Shown in pieces: positions 33,671 through 45,283 of a stretch of DNA of 64,000 nt (positions within the stretch are counted from its first letter, which is position 1; each line of letters begins with the position of its first letter). The stretch comes from Austropuccinia psidii. Lineage: Eukaryota > Basidiomycota > Pucciniomycetes > Pucciniales > Sphaerophragmiaceae. The DNA lies in NCBI GenBank assembly GCA_023105745.1, contig JALGQZ010000011.1:11680975-11744974 (forward strand). Direction: 5' to 3'. A program made the position numbers and the translations under genes. The notes under the pieces are model-generated. The model saw only the letters and a list, made by a program, of their open reading frames with translations. It had not been told where the DNA came from and made no database searches.

Positions 33671-36600
33671 TCATTGATGAGACTCTTCAGCCCTTCTGGA
33701 GGCTCTGAATCTTCTGAGGTGTATTTGTCCATCTGGGATCTCTTTCTCAGTTAACCATTTATCTTTATCTGCTGGTTGATTCTTAAATCTAACCAGATAT
33801 TGCCTGTTGTCTTTCCCATTAATTCTTATTTTCCTGGCTTTAATGATCTTTCTCACTGGTCCAGGTGAGTCATCTTCCTCTACCAATCTTTCATGGGTGA
33901 CTGTCTTTTTTCTGTCAGCGAATTTCTCCTCATCTTTTTGATGATAAGGTTTGACCAGGCTCACAGGGAAAACTGGGTGTTTCCTAGAAAACTCTTTGGT
34001 CAGGTTGACCTCTACTGCATTCTTTCCTATTAATTTAATAATGGTGAATGGTCCTATGAATGAGTCTCTCATCTTCTTGGGTCCTCTTAGATTGTTGAAG
34101 TTAAGAGTTGAGATTAGAACTTGGTCTCCTTCTTTGAAATCAGGTTCTTGGTGACTTTTATCATATCTCTGTTTGTTATATAATTTGGCTTCAGCCACAC
34201 ATTGTTCTGCTTTTTCACAGGCAGTTTTCCACATTGTGTGGAAGTCTTTAGCTGTGGGGTGTACTGAGAGGAGGTTCTTCTTCAAGTAGTCTACTGGAAG
34301 TAGTGGGTTCCATCCTTTCTCTAATGTGGCAGGGGTTTTTCCTGTCACTGACTGTATACTTGTGTTGTATGCCAATTGTACAGCTGGTAGGAGGGTTACC
34401 CATTCATGGGTATATCCCTCATTGTCTTTATATTCCATGCCATATGCACAAAATCTTCTAATGATGTCTTCTAATGTTTGAATTTTTCTTTCTGCTAGAC
34501 CATCTGTTTGTGGATGGTAAGCTGTGGAGAATGCTAGTTTGGTTCCCAGAATCTCATATAGATTAGTCCAAAATTCTGATGTGAATTTAGGGTCTCTGTC
34601 ACTAATTATAATTCTTGGAACTCCACAGTTTGCTATCACATTGTTCCAGAACAATATGGCTGTGTCCATTGCTGTGTCCTCTTTGTGACAGGGGAGACAT
34701 CTGACACTCTTGCTGTACCTGCCTACTACTACTAGGCATGCATTAAATCTGTCTTTCCCTCCAGGGCCCAGGCCTGTCACCCAATCCATGTTTATTATTT
34801 CCCAGGGGTGTTTGGGCTCCTCTAAACTCTGGAGTAATCCATATCTTTTTCCATGACCTTTGTTGGCTTTTTCGCATCTGGTACAAGTGTTGATGTATTC
34901 ACTCAAGTCTTGTTCCCACTTTGGCCACCAAGCTGTGCTAAAGACTCTTTCTTTAGTTCTTTCTTCACTCATATGTCCTATGTATGGGCAGTCATGGCAT
35001 TCCTGTAGTATCAGGGAAATATGTTCTCTATTTATTATTACCAGGGCACTTGTGTGTTTTTCCCTATGGTATAGTAGATCATCTATCAGAAAAAATCTAT
35101 TCTCTTTGAAGTTTTTCAGCCATGGCTCTTCCAATTGGCTCTCTAGTTTAGGACTCCTGTACTTTTGTTTTAATAGTTGTATCAATATACTACACTGTTT
35201 GTGTTTATTGTATGATGATTGTACTATGCTAAAGAACTCTATATTCAGATTAGAGGAGCTGATTCCCAGTATGGGTATCTCTTTGCTCTCCCCATAGCTC
35301 TGTGCTGGGTTTGATGGGTCATTCCCTAATGCCCAGTTTGATAGTTTGAAGTTCTTTCTCCTATCTATCTCCATGCATTGTATGGGTATTTTGGCCCCAT
35401 TTTCTGGGTCATATGCTGGATTCTCTTGGTCATTCTTCAGTGGCCACCTGCTTAGACCATCTGCATGAGTATGACTTTTCCCTTCTTTATAGATGATAGT
35501 CATATTCCCTCTGTATTCTTGTATGGCTATTTGCCACCTAAGCATGTGTCTGTTTGTTGTCTTCATGTTCAACAGTGATTTGAGGGCTGTGCAATCAGTA
35601 AGAACTTCAAATACTGCTCCTTCTAAGTAGTAATGGAGTTTTTCTAATGCCCATACCAAGCATAGACATTCTGTCTGAGTAGCTCCATATCTGGTTTCTG
35701 AGTCTTTCAGTTGTCTTGATATATAGCAAATTACTCCTTCTTTGGGTATTCCATCCACTAGTTGCCTCTGGTGTAGTGCTGCTCCTAGTCCTTGGATACA
35801 TGCTGCATCTATATATAGTTTGAATGGTAGTTCAAAATCAGGCATCATTAGGACAGGGGCATTGGTCAGTTCATATTTGATCTTCTCAAATGCATCTCTT
35901 CTTTCCTTGGTAATCTCAAAGACTACATCTTTTGAGCACAGTTTGTATAGGCTACTAGTGATGTGTGCAAAGTTTTTTATGTGGCTCCTGTAGTAACTAG
36001 CAAAGCCCAAAAAAGATTGCATTTCCTTAATGTTCTTTGGTACTGGTTTCTTCAGTACTGCACAAACTTTATTTTGGTCTATAGCTAGACTCAAACCTGA
36101 AACTTTGTGTCCTAGGGCTAGCAGTTCTTGCTGTCCTAAGTTAGATTTTTTAAGAGATATCTTCATGTTGATTGGTGTACATTTTCCCAATATTTTATCA
36201 ATTTTCTTCACATGGTCTTCCCATGTTTCTGAGTATATTATGATATCATCAATGTACACTATCATCCACCCCTCCATTATTTCATCTTGAAATATGGTAT
36301 CCATCATCCTCTGAAAATGGGCTGGTGCATTCTTAATGCCAAATGGCATTCTAGTATATTCATATATGCCCATATGGCATATAATTCTTAGCAATTTGAT
36401 GGAATCTGGTTTCACCCGATTCTGGTGAAAGCCTTTCATGAAATCCATTTTTGTAATGAACTTGACTTTTGCTAGCTTATCTAGTGCATGTGGTATCCTT
36501 GGGATGGGGTACCTATCTGCCTTGGTGTAATTATTCAAAGCCCTGAAGTCACCACATAGTCTGGATTTACCATCATGCCAAGTTATGAGGACTGGTGTAG

Positions 36601-36724
36601 TGACTTCTACTATCTCATTATGTCCTAATTTTCTTATTACCCCCATTTCTAGGAGTTCATTGATATGTTTCTCAATTTCTTTCCTAGTTTCCATGCTGGC
36701 TGGGTATGGTGGTCTCCTAAGCAT
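33671..36724 (-). CDS. pol: Pol of element C (RT, RNase H, integrase, chromodomain)
   Basis: A 1017-codon open frame. Reverse transcriptase comes first with an intact YIDD (about residue 155), then RNase H ([16 protein letters not shown] near 300; [10 protein letters not shown] near 375; HADGLSRWP near 425). Integrase follows with its zinc region (HDCPYIGH ... CTRC) and D, D, E near 647, 709 and 745, and then a chromodomain ([16 protein letters not shown]) near the end. The catalytic residues are all present, in contrast to B. The Met at 36724 is not the true start: the frame is interrupted by a TAA at about 36791, upstream of which protease and gag continue. The protein could only be made by readthrough or in the ancestral copy. 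Confidence 0.92.
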   Translation of the reverse strand: MLRRPPYPASMETRKEIEKHINELLEMGVIRKLGHNEIVEVTTPVLITWHDGKSRLCGDFRALNNYTKADRYPIPRIPHALDKLAKVKFITKMDFMKGFHQNRVKPDSIKLLRIICHMGIYEYTRMPFGIKNAPAHFQRMMDTIFQDEIMEGWMIVYIDDIIIYSETWEDHVKKIDKILGKCTPINMKISLKKSNLGQQELLALGHKVSGLSLAIDQNKVCAVLKKPVPKNIKEMQSFLGFASYYRSHIKNFAHITSSLYKLCSKDVVFEITKERRDAFEKIKYELTNAPVLMMPDFELPFKLYIDAACIQGLGAALHQRQLVDGIPKEGVICYISRQLKDSETRYGATQTECLCLVWALEKLHYYLEGAVFEVLTDCTALKSLLNMKTTNRHMLRWQIAIQEYRGNMTIIYKEGKSHTHADGLSRWPLKNDQENPAYDPENGAKIPIQCMEIDRRKNFKLSNWALGNDPSNPAQSYGESKEIPILGISSSNLNIEFFSIVQSSYNKHKQCSILIQLLKQKYRSPKLESQLEEPWLKNFKENRFFLIDDLLYHREKHTSALVIINREHISLILQECHDCPYIGHMSEERTKERVFSTAWWPKWEQDLSEYINTCTRCEKANKGHGKRYGLLQSLEEPKHPWEIINMDWVTGLGPGGKDRFNACLVVVGRYSKSVRCLPCHKEDTAMDTAILFWNNVIANCGVPRIIISDRDPKFTSEFWTNLYEILGTKLAFSTAYHPQTDGLAERKIQTLEDIIRRFCAYGMEYKDNEGYTHEWVTLLPAVQLAYNTSIQSVTGKTPATLEKGWNPLLPVDYLKKNLLSVHPTAKDFHTMWKTACEKAEQCVAEAKLYNKQRYDKSHQEPDFKEGDQVLISTLNFNNLRGPKKMRDSFIGPFTIIKLIGKNAVEVNLTKEFSRKHPVFPVSLVKPYHQKDEEKFADRKKTVTHERLVEEDDSPGPVRKIIKARKIRINGKDNRQYLVRFKNQPADKDKWLTEKEIPDGQIHLRRFRASRRAEESHQ

Positions 36725-36790
36725 AGGTGGATATGGTCTTTCTACATCCAGATATAATTCTATATCATGTCCTTTGATTTTTCCTAGTGG

Positions 36791-39507
36791 TTAATCTCCT
36801 ATTGCAAAAGCTCCTCTATGCTTTCTCAATACTTTCAGTAAGTTGAGTTTCATTTTACTGGTGAGTTGAGTGCCATATTGGGCTTCTTTGAATTCTTCCA
36901 CTAGTTCTTTCAAGGTGTTATCATTTGTTATATGATTTATGTCAAAGGAAAATTTTTTGTCTTTGTTTGTACCTATGGTAAGATATCTATTTTTACTATT
37001 GCAAATGTCCATACCATACATTCTTTGGTACTCTGTACCTAGTAAGAATCCTTGTACATGTGCATTCTCTAGAACTTCAAATTCAGGTTCTAGTCTGATA
37101 TTTCCTTTTTGGTGTGGGATAATTATCTCTTTGATTATTGTCCCCAGTGAGTGCATTTTGCCTGATGCACTTTTAAAGTTTCTAGCTTTTGTTGGGATTA
37201 TATCCTCTTCCCATTTGGGGAAGTGTTGTTTTAAGTATTCTTTTCCTACTATGGAGCAACTTGCTCCTGTGTCAATGATCATTGGGTGTTTACAGTTCTC
37301 AATATAAACTGTCAATTTTGTAGGTGTTCCCTGAATGAATCCCATCCCTCTATTTGGGGTTACCAGGAATGTTTGTGCATTCTGTGTGTGCTTACAGATC
37401 TCTTTGTCTGTTGTTATTTGTGGTATTCCTGAATCTAATTCAATGTCTTGTATGTCAAGTGAACTTTCTTCATTTCATTCCACGATGTATTCTTCTATGG
37501 TATCAAGTTCACTTTGTGATTCTGCTCTCATACCATTTCCCATACTGTCAGAATCAGATTTGTCACCTGTTTGTTCTTCTTCTGATTCTTCATCAATTGC
37601 ATATATTGTCTTTTTTGGCTTGGTGCAATTGTTGGCATAGTGGTCTGGTGATCCACAGTTATGGAAAACATATTTCTTCTTTGGGGTTTCTTTCCCTTTC
37701 TCTTTGTTTGTCTCTTTAACTTCAGACCTCTTGTCTTTGAAGTTTGGTTTATAGGATGTGTACCTTCCTATGGAGGTTTTTTTCTCACATCTTGTATTAC
37801 ATTTGCTATGTCATCAATTCTGCTGATGTTGTTGCATCTGCATTTGACTGCATGTTCTAGATCTCCTGGTAATTTTGTTAGGAGTTTATGGTTCCTCATT
37901 TCTATTTTCATATCGGGGTCAATAGCTTTGAGTCTTTTTGTTTGTTTGAGACACCATTCATATGGGTCTTTTTCTGTGGAGTATCTATCACTTTCAAAGG
38001 ACATGGTCTTTTGCCAGATCCAACTACCATTGCTATACTTTTGTATAATCTGGTTCCTCCACCATGGCCAGCTTTTCCTGCCATGTATTTCTTTCATCTC
38101 AGTGTACCATATGTTTGCATGGCCTCAGAATGCTGTGTTAAGTCTTGTTGTGATCCAGTAGTCTGGTATCTTTGGGACATCAACAAAGAGTCCATCAATA
38201 TAGTCAATGATTTCCATATGGTCATATTCCCCAATTCCTGAGAACTTTGGCCAGTTTGCTACTTCTGGTAACTGTTTCAGTGCCTGTTTCTCTGAATAGC
38301 TGAGATTTTCCCCATCTTGGTACATTGACTCTGATCTTGACTTTGGAATCTGATATTCATGTTCCTGGTCATAGTCTTTATCCTCTTCTTTCAATTTTGT
38401 AGAGGTAGTGGGTTGACCTTGTGTTGGAGGGTATTGATTGTCTTCTCTGTCATAGAGGTCATCAATTTCTTTATCAAAGCTTTCCTGTTGCTGCTGGATA
38501 CTCCTCAGATCTCTCCTCACAGTTTGTTGTTCTTCTAGAATTTAATTCAACTGTCTGTTAGTTTTTTCAAATTCTGTCCAAATTTTGGCCAGATTTGTAT
38601 TCAAGTCTTTTATGACTGTTGCTTGGAAAGCATTTTCTTCTTTCAATGTTTCCACTTCTGTCCTCATTTTTCCTGAGGTTTCATGTGTCCAATCCATGAA
38701 TTGGGCCAATTTGGTCCATGTGAATTTGTTTTCAAACTCATGACTGTGGATTGTGGTCTCAGTTATTAATTCTGGATCAATTGAGTCAGAACCATCAACA
38801 CTATTTGTAGGTACAACTATTTTTTGCTTTTGTGTACTTCTTGGACTAAGTCCATCAGCTTTTTCATCAATGGGTCTGCTTCTTTCTTCCTCTGGTTGAA
38901 AGAAGTTTTGTTTCTCCCTTGGGCTCCTTTTCTCCTGTTGGAAACTACCTGGAATGGTTGGGGAGCCTTGGATGAAGTTTCCTTTGGCTTGTAAGGCCCA
39001 GATGGGGCTTCTCCTTCCATTTCTGGGGGTACCTGAATCTGACTGGGCTCTTCCTTGTGCCAAGATCTCTCTATGGCTTGTATGGCTGCCTGGTTCTCTT
39101 TGATTCTGATTGCTCTTTCTTCTAAGAGTTTGAAATTCTTGTTGGGATTCCAACCTTGCATTTCTGTCATAAGCTCCATCCAAGCCATTTGCTTGAGACA
39201 GATCTTCTGAGTTGTTATCCCCACTTCTGCCCATGATGCTGCCATAGTGAACATTTTGTTGTCCATGCTCCATGTGAAGAGGTCTTTCAGCAGTTTGTGT
39301 ATTTGAAGGACCTGTTCTGCAGCTGTCCAATCTCCTGGTTGGACTTCTGGGTTGAATTTGATTTGGAATAAGACCTTGGGTAGGAGTTCCCTGATGGTAA
39401 GTCCTTTGCTGGTCATTTGCTCCAGTTCTTCTTCCTCTGTGTCTTCTTGGCCAGTGTTCTGGTTGATTTCTTGGGAATACAAGATCTCTAAGAAGTGGAA
39501 GTGTCAT
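36791..39507 (-). pseudogene. gag: Gag (ORF2) and protease of element C, broken
   Basis: ORF2 starts at the ATG at 39507 inside the ORF0 intron (MTLPLLRDLVFPRNQPE) and runs 321 codons to a TAA. It resumes at 38520-38125 with the capsid-like SNWPKFSG-type motif (ANWPKFSGIG) and YIDGLFVDVP, hits a stop after TTRLNTAF, continues 38097-37768 (WPWWRNQIIQKYSNG), then shifts frame at a T run. The zinc knuckle (about 37640) has lost its first Cys (FHNCGSPDHYANNC). Protease at 37345-36791 has an intact MIIDTGASCSIV. At least four lesions separate ORF2 from pol. Confidence 0.88.
38817..39487 (-). CDS. ORF1 of element C, overlaps ORF2 in another frame
   Basis: Open for about 223 codons from the splice acceptor at 39488 to a stop at 38817, while ORF2 is open on the same bases. 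It reads EILYSQEINQNTGQ at the start, with LQIHKLLKDLFTWSMDNK, GWNP, LLEERAIRIKENQA, GRNKTSFNQRKKEADP and LMDLVQEVHKSKK conserved with B. Protein conservation with B is stronger in this frame than in ORF2. No ATG suits its start; joined to ORF0 through the intron it would give a protein of about 325 residues. Function unknown. Confidence 0.7.
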
Positions 39508-39568
39508 GTTAACAATGTTAAGAAATGACAGACAATGAAAAATGTTGTATGTTTCAAGGTTTATTTGC
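39488..39568 (-). other. Intron between ORF0 and ORF1 of element C (81 bases, GC-AG)
   Basis: Donor AAAG/GCAAAT, acceptor TTCTTAG/AGATC. GC-AG introns are a known minor class; the change from GT may also be a mutation. The ORF2 ATG lies 20 bases before the acceptor. Confidence 0.6.
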
Positions 39569-39880
39569 CTTTAGCAGGCCCTTGTACAAATTTATGATCT
39601 ATACTCTTTGGCAATTTGCCTTTAGAGTTTACAACTGGGTTGATAACAGTGATTTTCTGTTTTTCAATTTGTTTTGATGATCCAACGGGTTTTGTTGGAG
39701 CTTTTCTGGGTTTTTTGGCCCTTGGCATGGCTATTGGTGTCCAATCGTTTGAGTTGATTGTCACTACACTGTGTCTTTTCTGCTTGCCCTTGGTTTTTGG
39801 CAGCACCTCTCTGTCTTCTGAGGCTTTCACAGATGGATTTCCTTGTGACTGGGTTTCTAATGGAATATAGTCTTTTTCCA
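39569..39880 (-). CDS. ORF0: 5' coding exon of element C (intact)
   Basis: About 104 open codons following the acceptor CTGAATAG/TGGAAAAAG. It reads EKDYIPLETQSQGNPSV, DREVLPKTKGKQKRHSV, WTPIAMPRAKKPRKAPTKP, then INPVVNSKGKLPKSIDHKFV to the donor. It is strongly basic in the middle. The first codon is split: TG comes from this exon. Similar to ORF0 of B and D at the start and end, more variable in the middle. No known domain; nucleic-acid binding is a guess from charge. Confidence 0.7.
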
Positions 39881-39881
39881 C

Positions 39882-40738
39882 TATTCAGAAAAGATATTTC
39901 AGATTATATATCAGTATTTTATGATAAAACAAAATAATTATATTCAATTCTACTGTTATTTTTCGAAATTTTTAAGTATTTTATGTTTTTTTTTTTTTTT
40001 ATTTTTATTTTTTATTTTTATATGTCTTTAATTGAAAAATAACAGTTTTTGAGTTTTCCACTTATGTTTTATAAGTGAAAACTGTAATATCCAAGTGTTT
40101 TGTGAATGATTCACTTGGATATTATTGTGTTTTTATATAAACACGTCAAATTTATTAAATTATAATAAATTTGATTTGTTATTAAAAATATTATACATAA
40201 TATTTATTATAACACTTGATATTGATTTAAATATCAATTAATTACAAGTTTTCACGTCAATTTGAGTGATGTCTTGTTTTAAAGGAAATATTTAATTAAA
40301 ATATTCCTTACAAATAATGAAAAATAATTCTATTATTTAATATTTATTAATTATTTATTAATAAATGTTTCTATATTAATTTTCACGCACTTTGGTGAAA
40401 AATAATAGTAAAATAAATAATATACTGTTTGTATATTATTATTTATATTGAAATTTAAATCATACTCCTGTATTATTATCAAATCAAATTTCGTGGAAAT
40501 TATTGCAATATAATGGAAAAGAGTATTTTTACTCTTACTCTCAACAAAAATATTTTGTAATATATATTTTTGGAGGAAAAAAATTTGTGTATATAATATA
40601 TGATGCTAAAAAAAATGATAATAATATCAAATAAAATAAATTAGAAATTTTACTCACTGTTAGTAAAATACCTTTTAAATAACTGAATTTTTACGCCTAA
40701 TTCAGTTCAAAACACGTCCAATAAGGTTGAAAACCCAC
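39882..40738 (-). other. 5' leader of element C
   Basis: About 860 AT-rich bases with a T run near 39990 and several CACGTC/GACGTG motifs. No long open frame on the minus strand. The first-intron donor should be here. Confidence 0.5.
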
Positions 40739-40751
40739 GGCCAGGCCCCCA
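40739..40751 (-). other. Candidate primer-binding site of element C
   Basis: TGGGGGCCTGGCC, three bases inside the LTR, identical in family 2 elements although the LTRs differ. Confidence 0.6.
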
Positions 40752-40754
40752 AAA

Positions 40755-42260
40755 TGTCAGGGTGAGTCTATATAGTAGCTATGAAGTGTAAATAAAAGCT
40801 AGTATTATGACTGTGACACGTGAAATAATAAATAATTTTAATTCTTCAGGTCCTACTGCTACGTGGTAACAGTGGTGATGAGTCTATTGAGGACCTGGGT
40901 TGCAATACTCTAATATCTTTGACTGTAAAGAAGTACTACAATAATTATGTTTTAATTATATATTTTAATAATTCTAAGGACACTACTGGTGGATAACAGT
41001 TTTGTCACGTAAGAATATAGGTAAATAAGATAAGAATGATGGGTTTTGAAGGAAAAAACCCTCTTTTTTATATCTTTCAAGACTGTCAAGAGTTATTAAA
41101 TCTTCACACGTCAGAGGAGTGAAAATTTTCACTCCAATGGTCAGTCTGTGGTTCTGGATCATCAATTCTGACGTCAATAGAGGCAGAATTGTGGTTTTGG
41201 AACCACAAATGATCATTCTGGATCAATACAGGGTGAAAAAACTTTTCACCTGCCACGTCAGCACTTGGATGACGTTGTTCTGGTGTCTGTATGATCAATA
41301 TTAGTCATTCTGGGCGGGTTTAAGCTTTAAACATCCATTATTTTGAGTATCAAGACAGTACTGGTTGGTACAGGTTTGATACAGGCCAGTATTGGTCAGG
41401 ATACTTCCAACCAAGATATCTTAGTCAGTTTTTGAGATATCAAGAAACCAAGAGCATAGAATTGAAGGGCTTAATGAGCTCTTCAATTTGGTATGCTTCA
41501 TGTTTACCCTTCTTTCAAATAGCAAAAGTTATAAGGGTTTTAAGTTTTTGGATGTAATTTTGTACATCAGTATGAGGCTTCAAAAACTTCCAAGCCCGAT
41601 ATCTTCTCCAATTTGGAAGATATCTGTATTCTGATGATACAGTTTTGTAGGGCTTGATTAGCTCTACAGTTTGGTATATTACACTGTACAGTTTTATGAG
41701 TGTATGCCAAAGATACAGGGGTTTGTTTACTTTCTTGTTTTCAGAATATCTGTATTTTTGGTTGTTAAACCTTTGAACCAAGATCCCTCAGTCAATTTAA
41801 GAGATACAGAGGTCTAATGTATCTCAAATTAAAGCTCTTGTTTATATCTTTAATTTGGTTATACTTTTGTACAGTTTTGTACAAGCCCTCTTTGACTTTC
41901 AGGGTGGTCTTGGTTTTGAAATAAAGGTCATATGGTATCTCCAGTTGTAGTGGTGTTACAACAACATGAATGATATCATTGTGTAGCTCTCTATGTGAGC
42001 TTTAAGAAAAATACCATTTTGGTATAGAATAACTTAAATATGCATAAGTTAGATGAGAGGTGAAAATAATGGTTTTGACTTGTTTATTCTCCTCTAGGTT
42101 TCCTTATTCTGTTTGGATAAGGTTGGTGTTTAATTTAAGAGGATTGTTTTCCTCTTATTTATTACCTTTATTGACTATTTTTGTTCAATACTTGTCATAC
42201 CATTATTTATGGTATGTTGCATGTCATGCTAGTGCTCTGTTTTGAGTCACAGGCTGACAG
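40755..42260 (-). repeat. 5' LTR of element C (1506 bases)
   Basis: On the plus strand it starts TGTCAGGGTGAG and ends CAGGCTGACA. It pairs with the LTR at 1901-3405 in reverse orientation. TATA box near 41063-41074 and the palindrome region at about 41119-41233. Confidence 0.93.
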
Positions 42261-42299
42261 ACAACCAAAGATTTCTAATCTTGCTAGTCTGGGTGAATG

Positions 42300-43800
42300 G
42301 TAATACTATTACTGATATGGTGAGTTGTTTTTTCTTGAGGGAGTCTGAGGTGGATTTGATAAGAACTTGTAGATGTTGACAGTCTCAGCCCAAAATTTGT
42401 TGGGTATATTTTCCATACCCTTCAGGCATCTAGCCTTTTCCAGAATGGTTCTATTACATTGTTCAGAATAACCATTATTTTCCGGTGTGTCAGGTTTTGG
42501 GAGAATGTGGATGAATCTGCAGTCCTCAGACAGCCTTATGAAATTTTCATCAACAAACTTGCCTCCACAATCCTTTGTTAGTTTTTTCATATTCTTTTTT
42601 GTTGATTTTCCATTAAATTTTTAGCAATGAAAAATTGGTCAAAGCTTTCTGATTTTTTCTTGAGAAATTTCTGTTAATATCTTATTGATCTGGTGTAATA
42701 ATCACTTATACTGCCTGGTTAAGGAATAGTAAGGGTGATATTGATTACTTTACACCGGTATGTTTTATTTCATTCATTTGCTCATATCTTTCTATTACCA
42801 TTATAACAGCATAGGTCATGGATTTCATTGTAATTATTATAAAATCCTCTTGTATTTTTGTATTTTAGCAACACTCCATGAAAAACAGTCATCAATTTTT
42901 ATTTCAAGTTTATATTTTAATTTCCAATTTAATTATTTTAAATTGCTTTAAGTAGGTATTTAAAGACTGACAGAGAAGACAGAGTTAATGCTCCCACTAA
43001 ATCAATGTTAATAGAATCCCTAGGACTTTAAGCTAGGTCAAAGTGATGATCAAATGGAAGTCTGTAAGCTTTTTTTGATTCAAAGATAAAGCATGATGTT
43101 TCTAATTTGAAAGGTAGTAGAAGGTAGTTTGTACTTAATGTAAATGAGTCTATTTATGACTTCTTCAGTGAGAAATGATATATTTGAAACACGAGAAAAT
43201 GTCTTATTTTGACGATGTACAGTTAATTGGTCTTAAATAATTATAGCATTCTCATTATATTGCATTTTAGACTTTGAACAAAGAGAACATTTTCAAGTTT
43301 GAGAATTTTATTACTACCTTTCAGGGTGACCTCACCTATTCTAGTTGCACTTAGTTGACTTTGGCTATCTCCAGTAGCAACTTTGGCTCTTATACTTCTA
43401 GGAGGGTCAGTAAAACATTTTATAATGTTAAACATGTGATTTTCAGCACCACAATCAATACATATCTGATCAGAAGTAGAATGTGTTGGCTCTAAAACAT
43501 TAATGAGTGCTTGAACCACAACTAGATGAGTGGTAGTATTATTTTTACATTTCTTATCTTTTCAAGAGTATCTTTTTTTCTGGTGTTTGATTAATTTTTG
43601 TCCATGCTGTAATTGTTATGGTTGGCAAAATCTTGTGGTCTTGATAGGATCAAAAATGTTTTTTTAATAATATCTTTGTTGAAAATCAAGTTTGCAACAA
43701 ATTGACTGAGGTGAAATTTCCTTCCTAAATTTCCTAGAAAGTAATAAGATAAGAGCTCTTCTAGGACAACAATACGCACTGAATTAAGCTCCATAATCAG
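42300..43800 (-). pseudogene. Ty1/copia element relic (gag scrap, protease, integrase)
   Basis: Minus-strand pieces occur in copia order. 43794-43591 may be the end of gag (LGNLGRKFHLSQFVANL). 43519-43241 is the protease region (ICIDCGAENHMF, GEVTLKGSNKILKLENVLFV), where the usual DSGA reads DCGA. Around 43080-42960 there is the pre-integrase and integrase start (SKKAYRLPFDHHF ... INIDLVGAL). 42650-42309 holds FLKKKSESFDQF-like sequence, KDCGGKFVDENF with the second Asp, NNGYSEQCNRTILEKAR with the Glu, and FWAETVN. Stops and a deletion in the integrase core make it inactive. RT and RNase H are missing; element C adjoins. Confidence 0.8.
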
Positions 43801-44111
43801 TTTCTAGAAGTTTTAACAAGATAATTCTGTAGGTTTCCATCCTAGAAACATTGTTTCCAATTCATCCATACTATGCCTCTGGTAACAGCCCATGTGGAGG
43901 CATATTGTTCAGAAATGTTGAACCAGATTTCAAGACTTTTCTAAGTTGTTTATGAATTGTTTACCACTCTAAAGACCCTTTCTGCTATTCTTGTCGTGAT
44001 CAGGCTAGAGCTTCAAGGCTTTCTTTGGTCCTTTATTTACAGTTCTAGTGGAGGCATATGGAGCAATTCATTTTTCACAGACTTCAAGTAGGTCTCTTGA
44101 CATTGAGAAAG
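43801..44111. other. No recognised gene
   Basis: Spacer between the copia relic and a gypsy fragment; perhaps more decayed copia gag, but nothing can be read with confidence. Confidence 0.4.
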
Positions 44112-45283
44112 GGTAGCAGAAGTGGCAAAGAAGAAAAATTCTTGTCACAACTGTGGTTCAAAAGACCACTATGCCAACAACTGTCCAAAGGCAAAGAAAA
44201 AAGTCTATGTCATTGAGAAAGTCCCAGAGGAGGAATTCCCAACAGAGGATTCTGACTCAGACTCTATGGGAGATGCCATCAGAGAACAATATGATGAAGA
44301 GAAAGACGCAAGAGAAGGATTTCTCGTGGAATACCAAGAGGGAACCCCACTAGAAATCCAGGACCTACAGTTAGAAGCAGGCATACCACAAGACCTTGCC
44401 AACAAAAGCTTGTGCAAACACACACAGGATGCACAAACATTCCTGGTAACACCAACCAAAGGAATGGCATACATACATGGAACAGCCACAAAAATTACTG
44501 TTTGTATTGACAATGTTCAACATCCATTGATCATTGAAAGTAGAGCACACTGTTCCATAGTGGCCAGAAATTATCTGGACAACCACTTCCCAAACTGACA
44601 AAACCAGCTCTTGCCCACAAAGGCAAAGAAATTCAAGAGTGCATCAGGGAAGATGACTTCCATTTGGAAAATTATCAAAGAGATAATTATACCCCATAGG
44701 GAAGGTAACATCATACTTAACCCAGAGTTTGTTGTGCTTGATGATGCCCACATGCAAGGGTTCTTACTGGGAAAAGATTACCAGAGGATGTATGGCATAG
44801 ATATTTGAAATCATAAAAACAGGCACAGTACCATTGGTACCAAAAAGGAAAAAGAAATTTCACTTGATATACAGCAAATATGTCCCCAAGATCCTCTTGA
44901 AGAATTACTGAATGAATTCAGGGAGGGACAGTTTAGCACTACCCTCACCAATAAACACAAACTAAGCTTACTGAAAAGGCTGATAAAGAATAGACCAGCA
45001 TTTGCCATTGGTGAAGAACCATTAGGCAAGATTAGAGTCCATGATATATAACTATATCTGGATGTGGAAAGACCTTATCCACCCTGCTCAGGAGACCTCC
45101 TTACCCGGAAATTCTGGAAACTAGGAAGGAAATTGAAAAACATATCAATGAACTCCTGGACATGGATTTCATCAGAAAGGTTGGACATGATGAAATAGTG
45201 GAAATTACCACTGCTGTCCTGATCACCTGGCATGATGGAAATTCTAGGCTGTGTGGAGATTGCAGAGCTCTGAATAACTGCAC
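44112..45283 (+). pseudogene. Family 2 gypsy gag-pol fragment (zinc knuckle, protease, start of RT)
   Basis: It matches element B from the zinc knuckle (CHNCGSKDHYANNC) through the protease to the start of RT (LCGDCRALNNC), then ends abruptly. The protease active site LIIDSGA reads LIIESRA, losing the catalytic Asp and Gly. Stops occur after NHFPN, GIDI and VHDI, and the frame shifts near 45090. No LTR is attached, so this is a truncated scrap, perhaps from a recombination or repair event. Confidence 0.9.

Larger units (their letters stand above)
32974..42260 (-). mobile_element. Ty3/gypsy element C (family 1), 3' LTR truncated
   Basis: Minus-strand element with a full 5' LTR (40755-42260), ORF0, overlapping ORF1/ORF2, broken gag and protease, a long intact pol frame, polypurine tract, and only the first 673 bases of the 3' LTR. 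The missing LTR part ends at the junction with element D. The element follows the same plan as B but its gag and leader are clearly diverged from B. Confidence 0.92.

Noticed and set aside
41119..41304. Short ORFs in both strands of the family 1 LTR (also 2861-3055 and 2895-3215)
   Set aside because: They arise from the palindromic part of the LTR and are not conserved as proteins between copies.
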